Under the pieces are notes generated by a model. The model was not told where the DNA came from and did not search any database. It saw only the letters and a list, made by a program, of their open reading frames with translations. Of a stretch of DNA of 64,000 nucleotides, positions 43,661 through 55,295 are shown in pieces. The stretch is from contig NC_066518.1 of NCBI RefSeq assembly GCF_024679095.1, positions 2,622,949 through 2,686,948 of the forward strand, given 5' to 3'. The DNA comes from Eriocheir sinensis (taxonomy: Eukaryota > Arthropoda > Malacostraca > Decapoda > Varunidae). The translations under genes were made by a program, and so were the position numbers. Within the stretch, counting starts at the first letter, position 1, and every line of letters starts with the position of its first letter.

Positions 43661-44090
43661 AACCCGTATGTACAAATATTAAAATACATAACTGAAAAAG
43701 AAGCTCTCAACTGGATAGCCTGTAACGGCGAGCAAACTGAATGAAAACGTAAGAAAATGACTGCGATATGATTTTTTGTAATCCCTTTACCTTTGCAGTC
43801 ACTATAGCAGAAAAGTCTACGGTCTTAAGTAATCACAATTAAATACTTACACTATGAAACCACCGAAGCCAAACACCACCACTGAGATCATCACCATCAC
43901 CACAAGCACCAACCGTCACCAGCCTCCACACCGCCGCCAAGTCACCTCTGATGAACCTCTCAGCATTACAGCAATGGCAGAGGAACAAGCTTTCACGAAC
44001 ATCAAAAAATATACCAATGGAAGCACAAAGGACAAAGCAGAGAAAAAAAAATATACGAAATGCAAAGAAAATTAACTGTATGAGCAGAAA
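43661..44090. other. No feature recognised
   Basis: AT-rich. A CCACCA-rich open frame at 43854-44075 has no recognisable motif. Confidence 0.45.
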
Positions 44091-44096
44091 ACTATC

Positions 44097-44992
44097 GTGA
44101 CTTTGACCACTATTAACAGAGAGTCAATTAAAGCATAAAAAAGCAAAGCAGATAAAAGCGGATTAAAAAAACAGCAAAATAAAAAACTCAAAAGCAAGAA
44201 TCGAAAAAAAGTTAAAAAGAAAACGAACAGTTAATCGAGAACCAATCGACGCACAAAAAAAGAGCAATAAAGCAACGAAAGAAATGAACGGAAAAATGAT
44301 AGAACGTCCGTAACCTTGACCTGTGCCCATCCGTAGTGGAGTAACAGGGGCACAAAGCGTAAAACAATGATAATCTAATACCATAACGAGGACCACGTGC
44401 CAGGGAAAGCCGTGACCTTGACCTCTGTAGGAAGGAAGGGAAACAGGAAGAGAAAGGAGCAAAAAACAATGAAAAGTAGCGATGAAAAATATGGAAAAGA
44501 AAATGTACGCATGCTTGAGAGGGAGGTGGTGGTAGGTAGGAATGTGGAAAAAAGAGAAACACGCAAAAAGAGCAGAAACAATGAAAAATAGCAATGAGGT
44601 ATAAGATAAAGAACACAGCAATGAGTGATGAGTGGCTGTAGGTAAGAATAGAGGTCAGAATAAACAAAACAAAAATCATGAAACAAATCTAAAGAGTTTA
44701 AAAAAAGGATATAAATTAGAATAAATTCGAAATAACCTAACCTTGACCGTCACAGAAAGAGAGAGACAAGATATGTGAAAAAAATATCTAATAATCACAA
44801 AATAAAAGAAGGCAATCATTATAGACCGTCAAAGGACAGTCATGGAAATAGACAACACAGGTAAAAAAAATAAAAAAAAATAAAAAAAAAGCTTACAAAA
44901 TCATAGCAAAATAAAACACTCCTTAAAGAGCAGAAAGAGCCTTGAGTGACCTTGACCGCCATGGGAAAGGGAGGCAGTCAAGGTCAGGGTGA
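44097..44992. promoter_or_regulatory. Cluster of TCAAGGTCA-type nuclear-receptor half-sites
   Basis: CCTTGACC or its complement occurs near 44314, 44416, 44741, 44950 and 44977, with a one-base variant near 44100. GTGACCTTGACC (44413 and 44947) gives the extended monomer site bound by the FTZ-F1 and ERR classes. The surroundings look like a decayed AT-rich tandem repeat, so the cluster may be repeat-borne. Confidence 0.3.
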
Positions 44993-45132
44993 CAGATAAG
45001 CTGGATCTACACCTCGCGCCGGCCGTCAATAATCGCCGTCTGAGGTTTTAATGCGAGCTGCGGAAAGATTTTGTTCGAGATTTGCTGATCAGGGACCCTC
45101 TATCGGCGTGATTTATTTCTTCTGCAGTCTCC

Positions 45133-45133
<1 letters not shown>

Positions 45134-45220
<87 letters not shown>

Positions 45221-45329
45221 CTCTGTCTGTGTCTCTGTTTGTGCTTCTGTCTCTGTCTCTGTCTGTCTATCTCTGCCTATCTCTGTCTCTATCTGTCTGT
45301 CTCCCTGTGTCTCTGTCTGCCTCTGTCTG

Positions 45330-45369
<40 letters not shown>
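45134..45369. repeat. (TC)n, (TCTG)n, (TC)n array
   Basis: TC to about 45216, degenerate CTGTCT units, then TC again from about 45333. Confidence 0.95.
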
Positions 45370-45373
<4 letters not shown>

Positions 45374-46094
45374 ATTTCCTGAGTAACCACCGGACACAGG
45401 ACCCTCAAAAATCACTTACTCGGCAACAGTTTTGAGTTAGTCCGGACCACCGCTCTCCACACTATTTCCTCGCCGCGAATTAATGGCCGCCTAAACGGAG
45501 GTAGAAATGTGCCTCTCAGCGCGTGATGTTCAACGTGCGTGGCTTCACCTGCTATTTTGAGAGTGAAATTTGGTGTGTGATTATTTGCCCGAGATATCAC
45601 ACAATATTAAACCCCGTATGAGTCGGTTATGTTTGAGGATGCACAAAGGTTAAACAATAAATAAATTAGTTTTCAAAAATTCAGGCGTCACGTGTCTGCT
45701 TTTTGTGTTTAAATTCAGTTCATCATTAAGTTTGGAGACGGAATTATATGCTTTACAATATAATACCATTGCTGCAGCATCAGAGGCGAAATAATAATCA
45801 TGATTCTAGTAACAATGACAACACTAATCCTAATATAAACCCACCGACAAGAAAAAGCTAATTACGTTTGCTAACACATCACACAATGAGCAAAACTTAC
45901 GTAATTATCAGCCAACAAATCTTTCCCTTATTTTCGCTTCATCATCATCCTCTGTCCCACCCACCCCCCCGCAACCTTTCATCCCGCCGGGCTAATCACG
46001 CTGTCAGACCTCAGCTAATTTCCCGTCCATTCTCAGAGGCCACGAGGGCAAAACTGAATAAAATGGGAAGATTCCTTTAATGTGTTTATCCTAC

Positions 46095-46096
<2 letters not shown>
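45370..46096. other. No feature recognised
   Basis: Unique. The sequence at 45460-45600 and at 45010-45120, before the TC array, is GC-balanced and non-repetitive. Confidence 0.45.

Positions 46097-46155
<59 letters not shown>
46097..46155. repeat. (TG)n microsatellite
   Basis: About 29 units. Confidence 0.97.
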
Positions 46156-46158
<3 letters not shown>

Positions 46159-47879
46159 CAGTATTTTCAGTTCATACAGTTTATATCGCTTGTAATTGTT
46201 GTTTACACGAAGGAGCATGTGGTGGGCTGTCACATGCTCTACCTTCACAAATGCTCCAACTCGTTATTTCTATAAAAACAAGTATGTATCAAATTCACTT
46301 TTCTAGGTAGACTATATTTACATTTATCATACTTATTGTGGAAAAGCCTCATTAATATTTATAAACTCTGTTGACTTAAAATATCAGTTGAAGGTATCAG
46401 TAAAAATCATTAAAGGATAAGTAAAATAAGAATTCACTACCCGTTCAAAAAACACTAATTAATCAACTATGTGGAAAGAAATTCATTGATCTTTTCATAT
46501 GTAAATGTCAGTTGTCCAGCTCTGAAAGGCTCTTACTTTCAAAACAGCTGCTTTAAGTCGACCGGTGTTCTCCAGTACTTATCATAATCACATTTAACGA
46601 CTGATGAATCTTTTTGATGATCAAAATACTTTTTTTTTTTTCAGACGCGTAATATTTTTATTCATACAAATACAAGGGAAAATGTTGATCCGTTCTTTTA
46701 TATGCGGCATATTTTTTTATGGGCATTATCTTTATACAGATCTTTTCTGCTGCTTTTCAGGCAAGTCTAGATTATTTACTTTAATTTTCTCGAATAATCA
46801 CGATATAATTATGCCCAAACATTAATTGTATTCGCTAAAAAAGCAGATTATATGTATCCTTTAATTTCATATAATATCACAATATGTGTTGATCCTCAGA
46901 TGCTGAAAAAGGTTTCTTAATCAACCTCGTGAAACCGATATTTTGTCTTAATGGAGGCACTTAATAGTTTGGCTAAGTCCACCCTAAGACCTGCTGCATA
47001 TACAAAGCCATGATCACGTGTAAACTATAATGAAAGAGATGCTTGCAGTACATTATGCATTGTTGTTTAAGTGAAGAATGGCAATATTATTTAAATGCAA
47101 AGGTTTGACATAATCTAGCAGATCCTACAAATTAATCAACTTTGCCGTCCTATAAATGAAAATCCTCCAACGTTTTCCCTCAATTTTCCAATACACCAAT
47201 TTTATACCAATAGAGCTGCAATTAATGTGGCTAAGATCTCCTTAACAAGTGATCTCTATTGAAACGGTTTTTCTCGCATGAAGCCGAATTCAGTCAATCT
47301 TTAATTAAATGAAGACTGAATACCGAACTCAAGTTACCGGTGTACCACTCTTATATTCACGGCACTGCTAAGGTATCGCTAGCCCCACCCTAATAGCCGG
47401 TGTATATCCCTGTTGAAAGGCCCGTCAGATACTCGATCCCGGCCAGATCCTCTTCTTCATGCCGGATTTAGCCAGGAATCTATAATCTCGGGATCGGGTG
47501 ATGGATCGGCTTAAAATTCCATTTCGAATACTACCTGTGATAGTTTACCTGACATGAAGCTCAAATTTAGGCTTCCAATTAGTTTCAAGACCGAAATAAT
47601 AGATGGATCTAAACCACACATCATCTGGGCTGGAAAGGGTTTTTATTTGCGGTGTCCAGTGTCGGTTTTACTTAACCCCTTTCTTCTCTGCATTAGCTGT
47701 CTGTTTTATGTACTTAATGGGAATTAATTTTTCACCAAAAATAAAATATATATGTGAAGCAGACAGGACGACTTCAATGTTTCAATATCGACATTTTACG
47801 TATCAGTCATGTAATTTTACTTATATTTATTATTAGTCCAACTTCTTCATCTGATACGCAGCTTCCTACGGCAATATTT
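46156..47879. other. AT-rich intron DNA, no feature recognised
   Basis: An inverted pair CGATCCCGG/TCGGGATCG near 47435 and 47497 is the only structure noted. Confidence 0.5.
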
Positions 47880-48065
47880 ATCCACCATCTTCATTCTTCT
47901 GTCCTTTTCACTGGAAAATACTGGGAATGGCTTCATCTGTCTTTCCTCCTTCATACAACTTGACGCTTTCAAAAAGGGTCAATCACGACAACTCTCCAAA
48001 CTAAACTATGCTCTAGTGGAACTCCTCCTGTCCTCTTTTTGCAGGAGTGTTTTGCAGGCTTCTTA
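47880..48065 (+). mobile_element. LINE family 1, degenerate 3' end
   Basis: TTTCCTCCTTCATACAACTT aligns with the family's FPPAYDL coding stretch. GGAACTCCTCCTGTCC and GCAGGAGTGTTTTGCAGGCT align with its 3' UTR. Confidence 0.55.
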
Positions 48066-48419
48066 TGACCAAACTGGTACATTTTTTTAAAGACAGCAGC
48101 TATTACGAATATTCAAAGATGAAAACTCGCTATTAACTTTTTGAAGCCTTTCTTCATCTACCAATAAGTATGCATTCAGATCGTCTGAGGATAATCAATC
48201 TAAGAAAAATATTAGTCCAGTTCTTCGACACAACACTCGAATACGTGCTTGAAAATAATTCGTCCTGCCTCAGCGAGTTCACTTTCAGGGATTTACAAAC
48301 TAAACGGAATGAAATGTCACGACGCTCAACCGAGACATCCAATCGTCAAGTTTTATCCGTCTACTGTATTTTGTGTAATGAAATAACGATAAATTATAGT
48401 TAATAAATAAAACTTTCAC

Positions 48420-49220
48420 CCACTCACTCCGCTGCCTCCTCTCCTTCCCGCCATCCTTCCGTCCACTCTTTCACTACCTCTCTCTACCTAATCAAATGTC
48501 CCCTCGCCCTCCCTCTCTTCCTTCCTCAATAAACTCACTCTCCCTCACTACTTCCTATTCTCCCTACTTTCCTTCCTTTCTTGCTTCACTCCCTTCCTCC
48601 CACCCATCCACCCTCCCTCCCTCCCTCAGTCACTCAGTTCTTTACTTCCCTTTCATCTTCTCGTCTTCCTTCCCCCTTTCCTTCAGAGAACCACCTTCAA
48701 CCACCTGGCGCACGAAGATAAGAAAACGAAAGATAACCAAAAGATGCGGGGGAAAAACTATATTAGAGAGAGCGAGAGGGAACGAGAGAGAAAGAAAAAG
48801 ATAGCAGATTGGATGGGCAAATCGCGTAGGGCAGGGCCAGCATTTTGAGGAGAGAGTTGGCTCGGTTGGCAAATGAAAAAGAATAAGTATAAAAACGAGA
48901 AACTTTTAAGACGACAGCGGAAAGGAGCAGAGATAGGAGGGAATCGAAAAGAGGAGGAGGAAGAGGACGCGGAGGAGAAGGAAGAAATAAACTAGATAAA
49001 GAAAAAATAATTATGATGAGGATTGTAATAGTGGATAATGATGATGAAAGCAGAAACAAACCAAAAGAAAGGAGAAAGAGATAACTAGTGTGAGATATGA
49101 TGACAGAATACTCGGAGCTTGGGAGTGAGTAAGGCGAAGTCAAGACCAGAGGAAGAGAAAGAAGGAGAGAGAGGAAGAGGAGGAGAGAGGGAGAGGGAGG
49201 GAGTAGATGATGAGCGTAGC
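48420..49220. other. Pyrimidine-rich then purine-rich intron DNA
   Basis: CT-rich to about 48690, purine-rich from about 48715. No exon seen before 49548. Confidence 0.6.
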
Positions 49221-49547
49221 GGCTGCTCAACTCAAAACACTCTCACAACGTCAACAGCCTCCTTGGAACGCACTAATGAACGCGCCTCAAAGGATCACAT
49301 TCATCGGCGGCGTCCCGTGAATGGCGAATTAGTATGCAAGAAGGAGTTAAGAAGGAAGGACGGAAGGACGGACGGAAAAAGACCACAAGAAAACAGTCGG
49401 CAATCACGCGAGAACCGGCTATTACTCACCATCTGCTGCCCCATTCATATACTCATCCACACTCCATTTAAAACTCTCACCTACTATTTCATTTTATGTC
49501 CTCCTTTCACTCCGTCTGACAGCATCCACCTCTCCCTCCTCCCACAG

Positions 49548-49667
49548 TGACACATCTCGGTGGGCGCGGCGGCCTCACCTTCGCCCACCCTTTGATGGAG
49601 GTTTTCGTGAAGGAGAACACGGCGCCGGTCCTCCTCCTCACCCTCCACGCCTCCTCCAACACGACAG
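49548..49667 (+). CDS. Cadherin gene exon b: start of a cadherin repeat
   Basis: The acceptor is CTCCCTCCTCCCACAG and the donor G|GTGGGT; both flanking introns are phase 1. The 40-residue reading includes LTFAHPLMEVFVKENTAP, the standard opening of a cadherin repeat (strand A, then the E of the XEX calcium ligand in VKEN), followed by VLLLTLHASSNTTG. Insect CadN has YEAEVDEN at the matching place. The repeat's usual A-x-D-x-D calcium motif is missing here: the sequence reads HASSNTTG instead, which contains an N-T-T glycosylation site. Purine-rich DNA lies upstream and a TTCC tract downstream. Confidence 0.88.
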
Positions 49668-49808
49668 GTGGGTGTGTTGATGTATCCTGGTGTGGTAGTG
49701 ATGATGGTAATGATGAATGAGCGGTGATATTAGGGTGGTAATGCTGGTGGTGTTGCGATCATACGGTGGTTGTAAGTGGTGATGATTCTGGGACACTGGA
49801 AGGAGTAA

Positions 49809-49810
49809 TC

Positions 49811-49852
<42 letters not shown>

Positions 49853-50345
49853 CTGGTAATGGTAGTAGTAGTAGTTGTAGCAGTGGTTGAAACTCCAATC
49901 AAACAACACTTTTCCTCATCCTCCCTCCCTCCCTCCCTCCTTCCCTCCCTCCCTCCTCCCTCTTCCACCCTACAATTCCTCTATCCATCTTTCCTTCCTT
50001 CCTACCTTCAGACCTTCTTTCTTTTCTTCCTTCCTTAATTCCTTCGTTCCCTCCTTCCGACCTTCCTTCCTTCCTTCCTTCCTTTCTTCCTTCCTTCCTT
50101 CCTTCCTTCCTCCTCTCGCTCCTTCTCTCCTTCCTTTCTTCTTTCCTTCCATCCTACCCTCCTTCCTTCCTTTCCTTCCTTCCTTTCTTCCTTCCTTCCT
50201 TCCTACTTTCCTTCCTTTCGTCCTCCCTTTCTTCCTTCCGACCTTCCTTCCTTCTCTCGCTCCTTCCCTTCCTCCTTCCTTCCTTCCTTTCTTCTTACCT
50301 TCTTCCTTCCTTCCCTCCCTCCTTCCTTTCCCCCGCTCCTTCGCT
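49809..50345. repeat. (GTA)n then degenerate (TTCC)n tract
   Basis: GTA triplets at 49809-49850, then about 430 bp of TTCC/CTCC units from 49912. Pro/Ser/Phe-rich frames here are artefacts. Confidence 0.9.
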
Positions 50346-50915
50346 CCAGCCACCCATTCACTCCCCCATCACACACCCGGACACACCAACACACACCGGC
50401 ACAACTTTTCTTACCACTAACTTTCCCGGGAGAAAAGTTTTGCTCATGGCCCGGGAAATTCGCAGGAAATCTCGAGACTAGAACAAACCCGCGGGGGATA
50501 GTTTCCACGTGGAGGAGAAAGGCGGGGAAGGAGGAGGAGGAGATAGAGCGACCAAAGGGAGATAAGATGTAGGCCGCAAGGGATTGGAGAGCGGCAGGAA
50601 AAGAAGGCGGGAGGGAGGAAGGAGGGGATGAAGGAGGTCTGGCAATACAAGCAAGTAAGAAAACAAATAGAGAGACGGAATGGCAAGTGAAGTAAAGCTT
50701 AATCAGGCCACAAACTTATACAGCTAATACAACACCTAACAATACAGGTGAGATAGGTGTAACATCCCACGCGTCTGTGTAGTAAAAGAGAAAGAGGATT
50801 GGGTGAGAGGGAAGGACTAGAACCAGGGGCCTTGACTGTGGGAGGAAGATAAGGAAGAAAAGAGGGAGAAGGAAACCAAACTATATAGTCATGTTACAGC
50901 ACCAGGGTTGAGCCG

Positions 50916-50985
<70 letters not shown>

Positions 50986-51207
50986 ATGGTGGTGGTGGTG
51001 GTGGTGGTAGTCGTAGTCATAGTAGTATTATAGTAGTAACAGGAATGAAGGGGAATAGTCAGCTGTTACGTCATCTCACACTTATCTATCTTTTTACCTC
51101 CCTACCTAGACGTATAAACAAAAAACATATATAACTTTTTAGCTCTATTGCCCTTCGCCTCTACGTCAATTTACCTATTTATCCTCCCTTGTGTGTGTCC
51201 CTCCCAG
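50346..51207. repeat. Intron DNA with (GT)n-(AGT)n-(GGT)n compound array
   Basis: GT at 50919-50950, AGT triplets to about 50984, GGT triplets to 51008. The rest is purine-rich (50500-50640) or unique. Confidence 0.85.
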
Positions 51208-51326
51208 CACCCGGCGATGTGATGTACAGCGTGGTGAGCGGGTCGGTGGGGGGCCTGTTCCACGCGCACCCCCACACCGGCCACCTCACCCTCACGTCGC
51301 CACTGGACTACGAGGCGCACAGACAG
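51208..51326 (+). CDS. Cadherin gene exon c: middle of the repeat, LDYE motif
   Basis: The acceptor is GTCCCTCCCAG and the donor CAG|GTGAGC. The exon begins in phase 1 and ends in phase 0. It encodes about 40 residues: DVMYSVVSGSVGGLF, then HAHPHTGHLTL and SPLDYEAHRQ. The pattern Y-S-V..G..F.....TG.L.L..PLDYE is the cadherin core fold up to the LDRE/LDYE calcium-ligand motif. Insect CadN reads SGNIGGAF and GALDYETRRR at this point. Base composition is strongly GC-rich against a simple-repeat background. Cadherin assignment is secure. Confidence 0.92.
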
Positions 51327-51599
51327 GTGAGCACGCAATGTCCCTTCACCTGATGCACTTTAATGAAATAAGCACACCCATTATGACAGGTAAGCAAATG
51401 AACAACACTTAAAACAGGAACAACCACACCCATTTCAGAGCAAACTTGTACACACTACTAAGAAGAGGTAAAAGTTAACTGATTTCGACATGACTTTCAC
51501 ATTTAGTATACAACTGTTCCTGCCATGTACCTTTATTCCTCCACATCCATCAATCTTTTATTTTTGTTATCCTCTTTTTCACATTTCTACTTTTTTTCT

Positions 51600-51600
<1 letters not shown>

Positions 51601-51635
<35 letters not shown>

Positions 51636-51640
51636 TGTTC
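51601..51640. repeat. (GT)n microsatellite in intron c-d
   Basis: About 20 units with one AT interruption. Confidence 0.95.
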
Positions 51641-51770
51641 ACCTCCCTCCTGCCCTTCATTCCCCCTCTCTACTCCCTCCACCCTCCACCCCTGCACTCC
51701 CCCACTCTACCTCTCTACCCTCAAGCCGTGCAGTCACCCTTACGCCTCCCTCCCTCCCCTCCCCTCCCAG

Positions 51771-51935
51771 TACGAGCTCGTGGTGGGCGGGCAGGCCGGG
51801 GAGGAGCGGACCTTCGCGCGGGTGCTGGTGAGTGTCAAGGACGAGAACGACCAGCCGCCAGCCTTCCCGCGGCCCGTGTTCGAGACCCAGATCACCGAGG
51901 AGGACGACAGACACCTGCCCAAGGCCATACTACAG
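51771..51935 (+). CDS. Cadherin gene exon d: inter-repeat linker with ITEEDD signature
   Basis: The acceptor is CCCTCCCAG and the donor CAG|GTACAG; the exon is phase 0 at both ends, 55 residues. It begins YELVVGG and reads FARVLVSVKDENDQPPAF, the end of one repeat with its linker, then ETQITEEDDRHLPKAILQ, the start of the next. The last stretch is nearly the same as insect CadN (TQITEEDDRNLPKRVLQ as I recall it) and is the strongest argument for CadN over Fat, Dachsous or protocadherins. The linker is DENDQPP where DxNDNxP is expected; the second Asn, a calcium ligand, is Gln. Confidence 0.95.
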
Positions 51936-52189
51936 GTACAGTGTTTTTTCCTTAGTCTAGCTAGGTATGGCCACCACTCTTGTTCTCGCCAATAAATTTA
52001 GTGTTAATATCCAGGGGAAAACACTGCAAAATTGAGCTTCATAAAAACTAAAAAATAGTCACATTATCGCCTGATTTTTTTAAAACATCGTAATAGTCTT
52101 TATTAACGAAAATGTGGCTGATTTGTCCTTTATGACCAGTGTTACAAGGCCTGGTAAGTTGGGTTTGTTGATTTTTTTATATAACACGT

Positions 52190-52485
52190 CTCCGTGGTCT
52201 AGTGGTCAGCGTGCCTGGCTACTACTCCGCGGGCCCGGGTTCTAATCCCGGCCCGGGCAGTCGGCGTGCACCTCACCCAGCTGTTCATCCTCCCTTTCGG
52301 GTTAGTCAATAAATGGGTACCTGGGGAAACCTGGGGAAGGTAAACTGTGGTAACCCGGATGTCACACCATGGCCCTGTGTCCCGGAGTGATGGGCTCCCT
52401 CCCACCACAGGCTCAAGGGCCAATGCGACGGAGATGAGCACCGAGGCCACGCTCAGCTATAGCGTATGCCCCCAACTTTACCTTT
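52190..52485 (+). mobile_element. tRNA-Glu-like SINE
   Basis: A box TGGTCTAGTGG at 52195 fits TRGYNNARNGG exactly. B box GGTTCTAATCC at 52238 has one mismatch to GGTTCGANTCC. The head resembles tRNA-Glu/Asp but the acceptor arms do not pair, so it is not a working tRNA gene. The body (AATAAATGGGTACCTGGGGA, later GAGATGAGCACCGAGGCCAC) reads as a complete element. Confidence 0.8.
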
Positions 52486-52929
52486 ATAGAACTGAGTTTG
52501 TAATGATATGTCGAGCTAACTGTGAAAATCCAACACTTCTAATTCGGTCCAGAAAAAGGAACTGAAAAGCCAAACTACCCACATAACTGTTCCTATAGGC
52601 TAATACGACGTTTAAAAAATCTGACGTATGACTAAGGTTTTTCATACGAGAGGTCAGTTTTCCGAAGCAGGTTTTTTTTGTTTGTTTGTTTGTTGGAAAT
52701 GACCTTCAGAAAACACGCTCCGTCTATGGCCACTGGTGCAGCTTTAATATTGGACAAATCCTATCTTTTTTTTATTTCCAAAACTAATCTGGCACCTGAG
52801 AATTTGTTTTCGTTGGCTCGAGTGAGACAATGCAACACGGACATGGGCGGAATATTTTTTGAGCCACAGATCATTAACTTAAACTTTCCGCAGAGGCAAT
52901 CAACGCTGAACCCATTACCTCAATCAAAC

Positions 52930-53210
52930 GCCATAAAGATCGCTGCCTCCTATAGTCTTCCAAATATGTCGAGACCGGTCTGGCGTAGGCTCCCGCGGGT
53001 CCTTTCCTTCCCTCTGCTCTGCCACAGTCCCAACACCTATCTCTTCCTCTCATATGTAAGCTATAGGTAACATATGAGAGGTAAAAATAGGTGTTGGGAC
53101 TGTGTGGCAGAGCAGAGGGGAGAAATGGACCCGCGGGAGCCAACGCCAAAATAGACTCGAAAATTTGGTTTCACTATATGGACAGAAGTGTGCCGATCGT
53201 GGTGCTCCCT
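52930..53210. repeat. Long imperfect inverted repeat (hairpin/MITE)
   Basis: GGCTCCCGCGGGTCC (52989) faces GGACCCGCGGGAGCC (53128); CAGTCCCAACACCTAT faces ATAGGTGTTGGGACTG. The arms meet at about 53063 with a few-base loop and extend at lower identity to about 130 bp each. Confidence 0.85.
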
Positions 53211-55295
53211 ACACACAACACTGCGTCACGCTTACTCAATCCTCCCATCACTGCAATACATGTAGAAGTGCTAGCCCAGTCCAGTCCAGTAGTAGGCGTG
53301 GGATTGCCTCTGTAACGGGTCCCACTTATGGTCCTTCTTCTTGTTTCTTGGTTATTGATTGGTGTTGTTGTGTCTTTAAGTCCTGGTGAATTTCCTTTTT
53401 TCCTCTGCTCCAGGTTTTTGTGATATAATTTTTTCTGTCTTCAATTTCTTCCAGTGTTAATGGTTGGAACACTAATATATTGGCTGTTTGGTGGTGTCTG
53501 GTGCCGCGAAACCCCTTCATTATTAATTTAGTCTGTCACTGCTAATTCGTATGGCCCGTTTTCTCCGTTTTTTCTCTCCGCACTTTTTTTCATCTTTAGA
53601 CAAATTAATTTCACAAAGTTAAGATCTTCCTATGTCACTGCTGCCTTTCCTTTCTTTCTAGTCTATCTGCCCTTTCTATTCTCCTCTATTCTTTCCTTTC
53701 ATCGTCTCGTTTTCCCTTTTCTTCCATGATTTTCTTTTCCATTCTCCATTTCTTCCACACTCCACCACTACTCCACTTTCTTTTTTCCCCGAGTCCACCT
53801 CACACATCTCTATTTTTAGCACCCCATCCATTAGCAACGTGTGTGTGTGTGTGTGTAGGGGTGGGGGGTGCCTGTGTGGGTAAGGTGATATAAATCTTAA
53901 TGACCACTCCGCAGTCGACCAAGCTGCTACACTACAACAACAACAACACACAAACACTCGTACTACAATAACAAGACACAGACCCTTAACAACACACAGC
54001 AAGCCTAACAAAGCTAATCTTCTGCCTGGGTACGCAGCTATGTCCGTCCTCTTTTTTTCCTTTAACTCTTAAGGCCACCTATTTTTACCTCCTCTATTTC
54101 TGCTTAATCTCTCTTTTTCTCCTCTCGCTGCTTCTTACTTGGTTTTCCTTTCATTCTTTTCCTTCTTTTCATTCTTTTCATTTATCTCTGTTTTCTTATC
54201 TGCTCTTCATCTCCCGTCTGTTCTGGTTCTTCTCTTTCCTTCGTTTCTTCCTATTTTGACTCCAGCTCCCTTTCCCGCTCTTTTGTGTCCTTTCATATAT
54301 ATCTTCCCTTTTCCGTCCAGACCCATCCCTAACCTCCACTCTATCAGATGAGGAAAACGGTGATTGAAGAGGCACCAGAGTGGTAGTGAGAACGAATGAG
54401 TCTATACCGGTAATCTCTGTGGCAAACCGAAGTACAATGATGATGACAACGAAGATTACTATAGAAGTGATGGCTGGTGTATTTGTGGGACCGTTTGGGA
54501 GTTATACGATGAGTTTGAATGCAAGTGTGGACGCAGTATAGAAATGCCGGCAAGCGATAGTAGTGGTAGCGACATTTGTGACAGCACGCGTGTACGGTGT
54601 GACGGTGACGGCAGTAGTAATGCGGGAATTGGCGGAAAAAACAGTGGTAGTAATGACAGCAATTCCAGGCTAACAGTAGTGGTAAATTTCCTGTAAAGCA
54701 CTTGTCTCGCGCTCTCTGTTGGCAATATTAGTGTTAACCGAGCAAATAAACCTGACCAGGCCGCGAGGTGAATTATCCGAGAAACTTGAAAACTGGGGAA
54801 AAAAATATATCGTCACCTTCGTAAACAAAACGCCTAAGTCATTATTTTCTATTTTTCAGGAAACCAAAATAGAATTGTCATCATCTCATTTGGCTTAAGT
54901 TTTAGACAGAAATGAAAAGGCCAATTCTAGAACACTCGAGCCTTGAATGATGAAGGCAACTATAAAAAAATGGGCGTCGCATGATGAAAAATTGATGTAG
55001 ACAAAAACCTGGAAATCGCTAAAAAATGACTTAGGCAATTATTTTATGAGGGTGACGATATATAAACCAACTAATCTGAAATAAACCTCACAACCCCCCA
55101 AAAAATAATGATCCTAAATAATAAAAATAGTAGTAAGGATAATATCGCAGGTGATCTCAAGGTACTAAGCCCATTAAGCGTACTAACATGAGGGATATTA
55201 AGGGCCATAGTCTTAAACATATCGGCGCCAAAGTTCACATATCAGACACGGTTTTCGTAGGAATTGTGGGTATTTCCATGGGTAGTTTTATTTAA
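53211..55295. other. Intron DNA, no exon recognised
   Basis: CT-rich at 53640-54340, a short (GT)n at 53840-53858, GTA/GTG-rich at 54360-54680, then AT-rich. A minus-strand 64-codon frame at 53326-53520 is not low-complexity but is unrecognised. Confidence 0.45.

Noticed and set aside
49887..50420. 177-codon Pro/Ser/Phe-rich open frame and its antisense Lys/Gly/Glu partner
   Set aside because: Both arise from the degenerate TTCC tract; no domain and no start context.
52195..52260. Functional tRNA gene
   Set aside because: A and B boxes are good, but acceptor arms do not pair and the sequence continues into a SINE body.
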